Assembly (NCBI RefSeq): GCF_042665075.1
Contig: NZ_JBHTBR010000002.1
Location: 434,001-498,000 of the forward strand
Source of the DNA: Hirschia litorea
Lineage (GTDB): Bacteria; Pseudomonadota; Alphaproteobacteria; Caulobacterales; Hyphomonadaceae
DNA: 64,000 nt
Direction of reading: 5' to 3'
Under the pieces are notes generated by a model that saw only the letters and a program-made list of their open reading frames with translations, searched no databases and had not been told where the DNA came from. Shown here in pieces: positions 27,901 through 35,328 of this stretch. The stretch's first letter is position 1. Each line of letters starts with the position of its first letter. A program made the translations under genes and the position numbers.

Positions 27901-28114
27901 CGGGGAAATCTGTACGGATAATAACTTGAGTATCAGTCAGATCAGGTACAGCATCTAGGGGCGTGGACCTTAGTGAAAGCCAACCGGCAATGCCTAAGGC
28001 TATGCTTAGGGTTAAAACAATAATTTGGTTTGTGACCGACCAAGAAATAATCTTTGCAATGAATGACTTAGAGGGGTCGTGACCAGTTAAATCTGTGAAG
28101 TTGTTATCAGACAC
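24905..28114 (-). CDS. cusA: Copper/silver efflux RND transporter
   Basis: Inner-membrane, proton-driven heavy-metal efflux protein of 1069 residues with 12 membrane helices and two periplasmic loops. The helix-4 segment GGIAIAIGAMVDASIVLVEN is the type found in monovalent-cation (Cu+/Ag+) pumps rather than the DGAVV type of Co/Zn/Cd pumps. Methionines 681 and 683 in RMDMVSTG lie where CusA has its copper-binding methionine. The start is a GTG at 28114, 9 bases after the cusB stop. It works with CusB, CusC and CusF encoded around it. Confidence 0.95.
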   Translation of the reverse strand: MSDNNFTDLTGHDPSKSFIAKIISWSVTNQIIVLTLSIALGIAGWLSLRSTPLDAVPDLTDTQVIIRTDFPGQSPQIVEDLVTYPLSTNLLGLPKTKDVRGSSMFGTSFVYVIFEDDVDLYWARSRVLEALSRLGSQLPKGVTPQMGPDATGVGWVYQYALIDKTGNTDLAELRSLQDWFLKLELAGVEGVAEIASVGGFVREYQVLIDPNLLQSYDIPLARVSNAIQLASSAVGGRVLEQAESEYVIRSSGYVERKEDIEQIVLYAEDGTPVLLSAIARIVEGPALRRGIVELNGEGETVAGIVIMRDGENALSVIQRVKDKLKQLEAGLPDNVEIVTVYDRTPLIAGSVKYLQKKLLEEGLAVTFVILIFLLHVRSSFIAIVTLPLGVLGAFIVMSLQGVTANIMSLGGIAIAIGAMVDASIVLVENASRKLSEIGDTPTKQDRQKVLIQSAQEVGPGIFFSLLIITVSFLPVFALTGESYRLFSPLAFTKTYAMAFAAILSITLIPVLMLHLMRGKFAKEEANPLNAFFVWIYKPILHTALRFKWITVSLALIVTASVMFPIQRLGSEFMPALYEGELLYMPTTLPGVSSTKAREILGQTNRLIKTVPEVQRVFGKAGRADTATDPAPLSMIETWIQLKPTSQWRAGLTVEDIIAELDGKLQMPGLVNSWGYPIKIRMDMVSTGVRTPIGIKVTGDNLLEIERIGREIETAVSKISGTRSAFADRVLGGKYLEITPDRAELARRNIDMGVFQSVIQTALGGMQLAQSVEGRERYNIILRYDRPFRETPSDLTNILVPTPSGAHIPIEELATIAYTEGPPMIRSENARLTGWVFVDIEDRDIGSYVTQARETIKDSIDLPAGYAVSFSGQYKQMQEAAERLKIAIPSAIGLIFLLLMLHFGRLDRTAMIMLSLPFGLIGGLWAVWLAGYNLSVAVAVGFIALGGIAVETAVVMLLYIDAEVRRVSPKNLSNLYDAIFHGAVMRVRPKLMTVTTIFVGLAPIFLTDGLGSDVMRRIALPMLGGMTTTLILTLIVIPAVYYIWVGRNFKNRPQSTNPKFTSPTSGEKTT

Positions 28115-28123
28115 TTCAGCCTC

Positions 28124-29860
28124 CTAATGATGATTTGCGTGAGGTGTGCTCTCACGCTGCTGAAGTGCTGGTGTGTCTATGCTTTCCATAGGGTCTGGCC
28201 ATGCTATAGGGCTGGAGTCTGACTGCCCATATGGATTATTAGGTGTGGATCCTTCCTGTATCCATAGACGTTGGGATGCATTATCTTGAAATAGATAAAG
28301 ACCTGCATCTCTATAATGGATAGGCGACCCATCCAATAACCAAGGTTTCAAAGACGATGTGAGGCGAGCCAGATTGGATGCGAGCCCTTGACCTTCACGA
28401 CTTGCTTTTGCGGCGCGGAGTGCGAGGGCTGACTCTTCAAGAATGGGCACGAGTTTTGTGTTGGCAAATCGTATCTTTAGCGTGTCAGTCGTAAAGAGCG
28501 CTGGATCGAGGAAATAGGGGTCGATTTTATATTTGTCCGTCAACGCTTCATGGAAATAGAGAGCCATATCTATCAAATGGTCCAGCTGGGATAGTGTTTC
28601 GGCGTCTATGGGAAGTTGGGAGAGCGGCGTTGTTGGGCCAGCTGAAGCCGCTATAGGTGCATTGAGTTTTGAGAACCCTTCTTGAAGGTTTGCTTCACTA
28701 TCCAACATGAATTGGCCACTTGAAACGACTAATTCATCAGGATTCAAACCTGATAGAATTTCAGTCTGTCCTTGCGCATTTATGCCTATTTCAACCTTTC
28801 GGCTTGTGAAACGGCCTTCGCCCAAAGCAATGATAACGTGCGCACCATGACTGTCCCTTAGAATAGATTCTGTTGGGACAGAAAGGCGGTCTTGTTTTTC
28901 AAGATACATTGTAATGTCGGCATAGGCACCGGGACGAAGAAAGCCTGAACCATTGTCTACTTCAATACGCAATTCGCCCGTGCGTGTTTTGGGATCGATA
29001 GTAGGGTAGATATAGTTGATACGCCCTTCTGCTGGCGCATTTGGGGCGCTTGGAAAATTGAGGTGCACTGGAAAACCTGTATCTATGAGAGAAAGGTCCG
29101 ATTCAGGCACACGTGCAATAATCCACACTTCTGCGTAGGATTGTAAACTAAGAATTTTAGTTCCTGGTTTGACGTAGTCACCTTCTCGTACTTGGAGCTT
29201 GGACACGGTTCCGCTGGATTCTGCGTATACAGGTACACGTTCAAGTATTTTTTGGGTTTGTGTTAAGCTCTCAATGGCTGTGTTCTGCATCCCTAAGGAT
29301 CGCAAACGTTGGCGTACAGCAGCAATGCGGTTGTCATTGCCTATGGAGAGTGAATTTAGGTAGTCTTTTTGAGCTGAGATTAGGTCAGGGCTATAGACGC
29401 GATATAATAAGGCGCCTGTGCGAACGGAGTCACCTTCAGCTCGCACACGCAAATCCTCAATCCAACCTTCCAATCGAGAGACGGCAGCGTTTTCAAGACG
29501 TTCATTGGTTTCTATCGTGCCAAATGCCCGAAGAGTTTTGCCGAAATTGGATATGGTTACGGGGGCAGTGCGGATTCCCATTGTTTGGATCATTTCCGGC
29601 GCAACGGAGATAGAACCATCACCTGTCTCAGAGCTTGTTTTTTTTGCAGCAGGAACCAAGTCCATTCCGCAGATAGGACATGCGCCGTTTGCATCAGTGG
29701 AAATATAATGCGGATGCATCGGGCAGGTGTATTTTTGAATGGTATCTTCTTGAGAGGTTTGGGCGTGAGCCCCCCCTGAAATGGGAAGAGTGAGTGAAAA
29801 TTGGGACGTGCTGCTAATGAGAACAAAAGAAGCTAATGCAAGGAAGCGAAAATGGGTCAT
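28124..29860 (-). CDS. cusB: Cus-type periplasmic adaptor with N-terminal heavy-metal-binding domain
   Basis: Adaptor protein of the CusCBA pump. After a signal peptide (cleavage near AHAQ) comes a heavy-metal-binding motif with YTCPMHP (C46, M48, H49) and CPICGMDL (C61, C64, M66). A four-part adaptor fold follows, with VAPEMIQTMGIRT, VRAEGDSV and VYAESSGTVSKLQVREGDYV segments. The protein is about 170 residues longer than E. coli CusB: the C-terminal extension (about 405-578) resembles the DUF3347-type tail seen on some heavy-metal adaptors. The start overlaps the cusC stop by four bases. Confidence 0.93.
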   Translation of the reverse strand: MTHFRFLALASFVLISSTSQFSLTLPISGGAHAQTSQEDTIQKYTCPMHPHYISTDANGACPICGMDLVPAAKKTSSETGDGSISVAPEMIQTMGIRTAPVTISNFGKTLRAFGTIETNERLENAAVSRLEGWIEDLRVRAEGDSVRTGALLYRVYSPDLISAQKDYLNSLSIGNDNRIAAVRQRLRSLGMQNTAIESLTQTQKILERVPVYAESSGTVSKLQVREGDYVKPGTKILSLQSYAEVWIIARVPESDLSLIDTGFPVHLNFPSAPNAPAEGRINYIYPTIDPKTRTGELRIEVDNGSGFLRPGAYADITMYLEKQDRLSVPTESILRDSHGAHVIIALGEGRFTSRKVEIGINAQGQTEILSGLNPDELVVSSGQFMLDSEANLQEGFSKLNAPIAASAGPTTPLSQLPIDAETLSQLDHLIDMALYFHEALTDKYKIDPYFLDPALFTTDTLKIRFANTKLVPILEESALALRAAKASREGQGLASNLARLTSSLKPWLLDGSPIHYRDAGLYLFQDNASQRLWIQEGSTPNNPYGQSDSSPIAWPDPMESIDTPALQQRESTPHANHH

Positions 29861-31068
29861 GATTGCACCGTGAGGGCATTGAGTTGTGCCGTTGAGATAT
29901 CTATGCGAGCTGTTTGGTTGGCGACTTCAGAGCGCAATTTCAAAATTGCAATTTCACCATCGATTATTGGTGCATAATCACCTGAACCAGATTCATAAAT
30001 TGTAAGTTGGGCGCTTATTTTATCCTGAATGGCGGAGATTTTTTGTTTCAAGATATCAATGTGTTGCGTGGCTGCACGGCGGTTAGCCGAGAATGTAGAG
30101 TATTGGTTGGATACCGCACGCGCTGTTGCCATATAGCGAGCTTTGGTAGCTGCGTGATCTGCATTGGCCGCCCGCAATTTGGGAGCTTGTTTTTTGGCAG
30201 CCCAAATGGGTATGCTAAATGTGACCATTCCTGAGACCCAATCATCACCTTGAAAGTTGCTGCCAGATTCGCGTTGTTGGTAGGTTAATTGAGCTCCCCA
30301 CTCTGGTTTCCATTCTGATTTTGCTTCATCGATATTATGATTGCGTATTTCTAGGGAGGCTTCTTCAATTTTCACTGCGTGAAAAGAAGAGATATCCCCA
30401 TCCCAAGGACGAAGTTCTTGGAGTTGAGGTGGGGTGTCAGGAATAAAACCCAATAATTCAATCAGCTTTGCGTTAATTTGATCTGATTGGTTTTGAAGCT
30501 CAATTAATTCACGCGCGACATCTGCGCGTTCAGCTTCGATTTCCGCAAGCCTAAATAAAGCTGGGCGGCCTGCGTCAAGTTCGGATTCAACGACATCAAC
30601 GAGTTCGGTGTATTTGCTGTCCCGATTTTTTGCGAACGAAGACTGAAGCGTGATGCGCTTCTTTTCAATGAGAAGGATTTGAAGTTCAGCTGTAAGCGCG
30701 GCCAAAAGCTGGCTTTTCATTGCGAGAAGTTGGTGAGACTGTGCTTTTGCACTTTTTGACCTGGCGTCACGACCTGAATAAGGGGTGAATTTTTGTTGGA
30801 TACCGACTGATTTATGCGTTGGTAGATATGCCGTGAAGGATGGGTCAAAAATAGGAAAATTATTAATACCGATAGAGACCATAGGGTCAGGTAAAGCCAT
30901 AGCTGCAATTGCGCGTTCTTGGCTGGCATTTGACTGGTATTCTAGTGAAAGTATTGAGGGGTGTTTCTCAAGTGTATGCTGTAATTCAGCATAACTTTGC
31001 GCATGTGCAATAGGAATGAGACCTAGCGATAAACAAGATATTAAAAGAAGCTTAGGGGAGCGACGCAT
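29857..31068 (-). CDS. cusC: TolC-family outer membrane channel of the Cus pump
   Basis: Outer-membrane factor for copper/silver export. The ATG at 31068 is preferred over a start 27 bases upstream because GGAG stands at proper distance before it and a standard signal peptide results (cleavage near AHAQS). There is no lipobox, unlike E. coli CusC. The helical OEP repeat runs through the 403 residues. Its sequence is far from the NodT-type channel at 2527-3918, so each pump has its own channel. Confidence 0.88.
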   Translation of the reverse strand: MRRSPKLLLISCLSLGLIPIAHAQSYAELQHTLEKHPSILSLEYQSNASQERAIAAMALPDPMVSIGINNFPIFDPSFTAYLPTHKSVGIQQKFTPYSGRDARSKSAKAQSHQLLAMKSQLLAALTAELQILLIEKKRITLQSSFAKNRDSKYTELVDVVESELDAGRPALFRLAEIEAERADVARELIELQNQSDQINAKLIELLGFIPDTPPQLQELRPWDGDISSFHAVKIEEASLEIRNHNIDEAKSEWKPEWGAQLTYQQRESGSNFQGDDWVSGMVTFSIPIWAAKKQAPKLRAANADHAATKARYMATARAVSNQYSTFSANRRAATQHIDILKQKISAIQDKISAQLTIYESGSGDYAPIIDGEIAILKLRSEVANQTARIDISTAQLNALTVQS

Positions 31069-31147
31069 AGAGGACTCCTGAAGTGAAAGAGACAAACGAA
31101 ATCGGTCCAGACCCGTCGGAGAATGGACATCTAATTTGCGTCTTCAA

Positions 31148-31576
31148 TCAGATTAGGAGGCGTTGTTTTAAGTCGATAGGGGAAATTGTGGCGCGGAGCT
31201 GGGACGCTCTTGGTGGTCCGGTCGTGAATATAGTGCGCTTGGGAGTGCTGAGGTGTGTATTTTCAACGTAAAGCGGAGTGGACTTAATTATTTGCGACGT
31301 CAGATCAACTGACGCACTTTGAAAGGCATTTTCCTGAGCAAATGCGATGTCGCAATCACTACATCCCATACATTCAGGTGTGGAGTGCGACGCGTCTGGC
31401 TGTGTACCTTGAGTTGCCATATCACTATGTTCCATAGTGTTGTGGCAGTCCTTTTGGTCAGTGACAGAAGCGTAAGTCGTTACGTGCGCGTGCTCGGTCA
31501 GGCAACATGCCATCACCGGACCAGCGGTAAACAGTACCGCTGCAAACATCAAAAAGATACGACTAAACAATCTCAT
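31148..31576 (-). CDS. Cys/His/Met-rich exported small protein, DUF2946-like
   Basis: First gene of the copper operon. From the ATG at 31576 the 142 residues show a signal peptide (cleavage near VMA-CC), then a CCLTEHAH start, a stretch with many His, Met and Asp, and a CMGCSDCD cluster with three cysteines, ending in a Pro- and Arg-containing tail (TTGPPRAS). The tail and size recall DUF2946 proteins. The residue make-up suggests periplasmic Cu(I) binding; that is inference from composition and context. The gap to cusC is 79 bases. Confidence 0.7.
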   Translation of the reverse strand: MRLFSRIFLMFAAVLFTAGPVMACCLTEHAHVTTYASVTDQKDCHNTMEHSDMATQGTQPDASHSTPECMGCSDCDIAFAQENAFQSASVDLTSQIIKSTPLYVENTHLSTPKRTIFTTGPPRASQLRATISPIDLKQRLLI

Positions 31577-31689
31577 ATACACCAATATATATCAGGGTCG
31601 CTTAACTTACAATTACATGCGTTCGGTAAAATTATAACGTTGTTGGAGTGCTGACCGGGTATATGGGCATTCAAAGTCAGGAGAGAAAT

Positions 31690-32697
31690 ATGAGAGCAAT
31701 TGGGTATAAAGCTGCAGGGCCAGTATCGGACAAGTTCGCATTGGTTGAGTTTCAAGCTGAACTACCCAGTTTGGGACCAAGAGATTTGCTCGTAGAAGTA
31801 CGCGGGGTGTCGGTGAACCCAGTAGATGTAAAGGTTCGCACAAAGGCTCAACCTGAGAATGGGACGCGTATACTTGGGTTTGATGCCGCAGGAACTGTGA
31901 AAAAGATTGGTGCTGAAGTAAGTCATTTTAAAGTTGGAGATGATGTTTTTTATGCGGGGGACATCACCCGACAAGGCTCTAACGCAGAATTTCAGGCAGT
32001 GGATGAGCAAATTGTTGGCCGTAAACCGCAGAATTTAGGTTTTGCCGAAGCAGCTGGCATGCCACTGACGGCAATTACGGCTTGGGAATTGTTGTTTGAT
32101 AGTTTGGGAGTTCGTCAAAGAGAAGGCCAAGGTGATGCAATTTTGATCGTGGGCGGTGCTGGCGGCGTTGGCTCTATACTCATTCAGTTGGCAAAAAAAC
32201 TGACTGGATTGACCGTAATAGCTACAGCTTCACGGCCTGATACAATAGCGTGGGTAAAGCAGTTGGGTGCAGACCGTGTTATTAATCACCGCATGCCTTT
32301 AGATGAAGAAATTGCATCACTTGGTATTTCACCAAGATATGTTGCAGCATTGACGCAAACAGAAACACACTTTGATGCCATAGTGAAACTTATTAAACCT
32401 CGAGGGCATATTGCTCTAATTGATGATCCTAAGACTTTGGATATTGTCAATTTGAAACAAAAAGCTCTGTCTGTGAGCTGGGAGTTTATGTTTACACGAT
32501 CAATGTTTCAGACTGCGGATATTGAAGTTCAACACAAACTTTTAAATCGTTTAGCTGAACTTTTGGAGGATGGAACTCTGGTGTCTACTGTCAATCAGCA
32601 TGGCGGAGTTTTGAATGTCGAGAACTTACAGTTTGCTCATGAATTACAGGCTAGCGGGAATGCGATAGGTAAAACTGTGCTCGATGGATTTGCATGA
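31690..32697 (+). CDS. Zinc-type alcohol dehydrogenase-like (MDR) oxidoreductase
   Basis: NADPH-dependent medium-chain reductase of the quinone oxidoreductase branch. The ATG at 31690 follows AGGAGAG and gives 335 residues; an upstream in-frame codon would add 14. It has the GroES-like N-domain with VEVRGVSVNPVD and the nucleotide-binding motif IVGGAGGVGSI (about residues 156-166). No structural or catalytic zinc cysteines are present, so it is a zinc-free member of the adh_fam_1 type. The substrate is unknown; quinones or enones are usual. It is divergent from the copper operon, with about 110 bases between the starts. Confidence 0.88.
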   Translation: MRAIGYKAAGPVSDKFALVEFQAELPSLGPRDLLVEVRGVSVNPVDVKVRTKAQPENGTRILGFDAAGTVKKIGAEVSHFKVGDDVFYAGDITRQGSNAEFQAVDEQIVGRKPQNLGFAEAAGMPLTAITAWELLFDSLGVRQREGQGDAILIVGGAGGVGSILIQLAKKLTGLTVIATASRPDTIAWVKQLGADRVINHRMPLDEEIASLGISPRYVAALTQTETHFDAIVKLIKPRGHIALIDDPKTLDIVNLKQKALSVSWEFMFTRSMFQTADIEVQHKLLNRLAELLEDGTLVSTVNQHGGVLNVENLQFAHELQASGNAIGKTVLDGFA

Positions 32698-32720
32698 GTC
32701 GAACCCACTCGTATAGTTGC

Positions 32721-32753
32721 AAGAAAAAGCGCCACAAGAAAACTTGTGGCGCT
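32721..32753 (-). terminator. Rho-independent terminator of the bactofilin operon
   Basis: A perfect 11-base-pair stem (AGCGCCACAAG/CTTGTGGCGCT, 32728-32753) with a four-base loop. On the minus strand it is followed by TTTTTCTT, the classical form. It lies 34 bases after the bactofilin stop, and could also stop the convergent oxidoreductase transcript. Confidence 0.9.
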
Positions 32754-32786
32754 CATAAACGGTTTAATTTCAATAGCTAAGTTTGA

Positions 32787-33290
32787 CTAAGCGTTTGGAT
32801 TTTGGCCGGTAGGGGTAGCAGATGCTTGCGACGCTGATGGCGCGCGCGGTGCATCATTTAAAGGGTCTTGCGAGTGTTTAACCTGACCTTCAAAAATTGC
32901 ATTGGGCTCTATGGAAAGTGAGGCGTGTGTAATATCGCCTTCAACTTTTGCGCCAGTGCACAATTGCACTTTCTTTCCGCGTACTTGTCCCTTTACAGAA
33001 CCGCGCACGATGACTGTTTCAGCGACGACTTCACCGGCTACTGCTCCAGTGTTGCCTATCGTTAGAGAAGAGGCGCGAATGTCGCCTTCAATGTTGCCAT
33101 CGATTTGAACTTCCCCTTGAGAGACTATTGAGCCCTTCATTTTAACGTCAGCACTAATGATAGAAGGTGCTGCTCTGTTTGGAGAAGAGGAAACAGGGCG
33201 TTTTAGCGGTTCAGGCGTTGTGGGGGGCTGAACATTTTGTTTCGAGCCCACAGGCGTGGTGTTGTCTGGTGTTTTACCCTTGGTGAACAT
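32787..33290 (-). CDS. bacA: Bactofilin (polymer-forming cytoskeletal protein)
   Basis: Self-assembling cytoskeletal protein that marks stalk or growth zones. The 167 residues have a proline-rich N-terminal tail (1-40), a central right-handed beta-helix core (about 42-135) with repeating strands such as GSIVSQGEVQIDGNIEGDI and GEVVAETVIVRGSVKGQV, and a Pro/Ala-rich C-terminal tail. The start lies inside the M23 peptidase gene (17-base overlap). In the stalked budding relative Hyphomonas neptunium and in Caulobacter, BacA with the M23 enzyme LmdC shapes the stalk or bud neck; the same role is probable here. Confidence 0.92.
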   Translation of the reverse strand: MFTKGKTPDNTTPVGSKQNVQPPTTPEPLKRPVSSSPNRAAPSIISADVKMKGSIVSQGEVQIDGNIEGDIRASSLTIGNTGAVAGEVVAETVIVRGSVKGQVRGKKVQLCTGAKVEGDITHASLSIEPNAIFEGQVKHSQDPLNDAPRAPSASQASATPTGQNPNA

Positions 33291-34509
33291 GTTTTCCGGC
33301 CCTTAGAAAGTTAATTGGATCATATGATTTGCCCCGGAAGTGTACTTCATAGTGAAGGTGTACACCCGTAGATCGTCCTGTTGTACCCATACCACCAACT
33401 TTTTGCCCAAGTGTGACAGTATCACCTTTTCTCACATTGATACTGGCTAAGTGCCCATAGCGGGTAATAAAGCCGTATCCATGATCAACTTCAACAGCGC
33501 GTCCGTAACCAGATTTTAGTCCTGCAAATATGACTTTACCCGGTGCAGTTGCTGTAACGGGTGCGTTCCTGAAGGCACCCATATCAAGACCATCATGCCA
33601 TGCCACGCGACCATTGAACGGGTCTGTTCTTAAGCCATAGCCAGAAGTTTCACGGTATTTTACCCCAACAGGGGCTCCAAGAGGCATTGCGTTGATAAGG
33701 TCTTCAAAAAACTTAGCTTCTTCAAGGCGTGTTTTGACTTCCCGCACGCGCATGGAGAAATCTTCGCCATCACCATTTAAACCAACGGAAGAAAAACTTG
33801 TTGGCTCAACTTCGATTAGAGGACCACCCGCGAATGTGTTAGATTGATCTACAACGCGAGCAACGCCTACGCCCGTAAGTCTCAATACACCGCGCATACG
33901 CTCAGCACGTTCAACAGCGCTATCTTCAGCCCCGTCAAGGAAAGCTGCTTGTTCTGCACGTAGGTGATCTATCTGTGCGCGATAACCTGCAACTTCAACA
34001 CTGGCCGTAATGCCTTTTGAAGGGCGCGATGTACGTGCATCTGCTTCTTCAATTGTGGAGTCTAGAAGTACACCACCGCCTGTGCCTTTAAGGGCAAGCT
34101 GATCTTCATTTACCTCGTCGCCTTTTAGGGCGCCAAGAAGCGTTTTTAGAGTTGCGTGGCGACGTTCAAACTCAGTCGTTGCATTTGTAAATGCGATAGT
34201 TTTTTCTTCTAACAATGAAAGAGCTGCAGCTTCACGGGCCTGTGAGGCCTGTAGCCAGCGTTCAATCTTAGCTATTTTGCGTTCGTCCGCATTCGTCTGG
34301 AATTTGGTTGTCGGTCCTTGAAGGAGTGTGTTGACGGTCGCGAAGACGCACCAACCTGCAACCAAGGTAGCTCCACCCGCAAACAATGCTTGCTGGAAGG
34401 GGGAGACCGACACATACCGAACGGAGCCACCACTGCGGTGGTAAATTTGCCGTTCTGGAAATACGCGATCAAAAAGCGCTCTGGCTCGAGCTTTTACTTC
34501 GTCCGCCAT
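33274..34509 (-). CDS. M23-family murein endopeptidase, LmdC-like
   Basis: Membrane-anchored peptidoglycan hydrolase of 411 residues. One N-terminal membrane helix (about 38-60) is followed by a coiled-coil region (about 80-190) and a C-terminal LytM domain. The zinc ligands and catalytic residues are complete: H305 and D309 in WHDGLDMG and H384/H386 in VHLHYE, so it should be active, unlike EnvC/NlpD activators. It is upstream of and overlaps the bactofilin gene, which fits recruitment of the enzyme by the bactofilin polymer. Confidence 0.92.
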   Translation of the reverse strand: MADEVKARARALFDRVFPERQIYHRSGGSVRYVSVSPFQQALFAGGATLVAGWCVFATVNTLLQGPTTKFQTNADERKIAKIERWLQASQAREAAALSLLEEKTIAFTNATTEFERRHATLKTLLGALKGDEVNEDQLALKGTGGGVLLDSTIEEADARTSRPSKGITASVEVAGYRAQIDHLRAEQAAFLDGAEDSAVERAERMRGVLRLTGVGVARVVDQSNTFAGGPLIEVEPTSFSSVGLNGDGEDFSMRVREVKTRLEEAKFFEDLINAMPLGAPVGVKYRETSGYGLRTDPFNGRVAWHDGLDMGAFRNAPVTATAPGKVIFAGLKSGYGRAVEVDHGYGFITRYGHLASINVRKGDTVTLGQKVGGMGTTGRSTGVHLHYEVHFRGKSYDPINFLRAGKHVHQG

Positions 34510-34561
34510 TAAAATCCGCCCATTTGTAATCGTACTCTGCTACTGATTTTTGGTCCCACCA

Positions 34562-34585
34562 AACCGTGTCGTTTCCGACACAGTT
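34562..34585 (-). other. RNA hairpin with GAAA tetraloop between bcp and the M23 gene
   Basis: On the minus strand a 10-base-pair stem (one G-U pair) is capped by GAAA. It lies 53 bases before the M23 start and 157 bases after the bcp stop. There is no long T run behind it, so it may be a leader structure of the M23-bactofilin transcript, a weak terminator of bcp, or a palindromic protein-binding site (GTGTCG/CGACAC arms). Confidence 0.5.
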
Positions 34586-34742
34586 ATGAATAGCTTACAA
34601 AATGCAACAAGCGAAGCCCAATTTGAAAATTTAAGCTGTATTTTTATCAGAAGACCGTTAATTGGTCCTAAACTAGTATCAAATGGTATAATTTGCTGCA
34701 TAAAACTTCATGCAAGTTTGACGCCGAGTGGGTCATTTTTCT

Positions 34743-35225
34743 TTAACTGTCGCGATTTAGTGCTGAAACTTCAGCTAAAACTTCGTCGACATGGCCAGCG
34801 ACTCTAACTTTTCTCCAAGCCTTTAAAATGGTACCATTTTCATCAATGAGGAAAGTGGATCGCTCGATGCCCATATATGTTTTACCATAATTTTTCTTTT
34901 CTTTCCATACGCCAAACGATTCGCATACTGCTCCGTCTTCGTCAGACCCCAATTCGATGGTTAAGGAGTTTTTCTGGATGAAGTTATGATGGCGTTTGAG
35001 CGAGTCTTTGGAAATTCCAAGTATCTTAGTGTTCAGTTTACTAAACTCGTCCAACTTGGCAGAAAATTCTACAGCCTCTGTAGTGCATCCCGGTGTGCTA
35101 TCTTTTGGATAAAAGAAAACAACTAAGTTACTGCATTGATAGTCTTCTAGAGAGACGTTTTGTTCTTTGCTGGTGGGTATGTTGAAAGAAGGAGCAGAGG
35201 CACCTGTAGTTATTTCTTCATTCAT
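34743..35225 (-). CDS. bcp: Thioredoxin-dependent peroxiredoxin, Bcp/PrxQ type
   Basis: Reduces hydrogen and organic peroxides. The 160 residues hold the peroxidatic site DSTPGCTTEA with Cys47, and the WRKVRVAGHVDEVL tail typical of Bcp. The resolving cysteine found five residues later in E. coli Bcp is absent (Val52); other cysteines are at 31 and 101. It could therefore be a 1-Cys enzyme or use Cys101. It is a single gene divergent from the AsmA-like gene. Confidence 0.93.
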   Translation of the reverse strand: MNEEITTGASAPSFNIPTSKEQNVSLEDYQCSNLVVFFYPKDSTPGCTTEAVEFSAKLDEFSKLNTKILGISKDSLKRHHNFIQKNSLTIELGSDEDGAVCESFGVWKEKKNYGKTYMGIERSTFLIDENGTILKAWRKVRVAGHVDEVLAEVSALNRDS

Positions 35226-35328
35226 GGGTATATCCCTGTATTATATATTGTATTGAGTCTTTGCGCCCAATGAAAGCCGTATTTTGAATTACTATAAAGA
35301 GTGCAAGCCCAAGAATGTTGCGTAAACA

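Noticed and set aside
31586..31689. Possible CueR/CopY-type operator between the copper operon and the MDR gene
   Set aside because: No dyad matching a known copper-regulator site could be seen; no regulator gene lies nearby.
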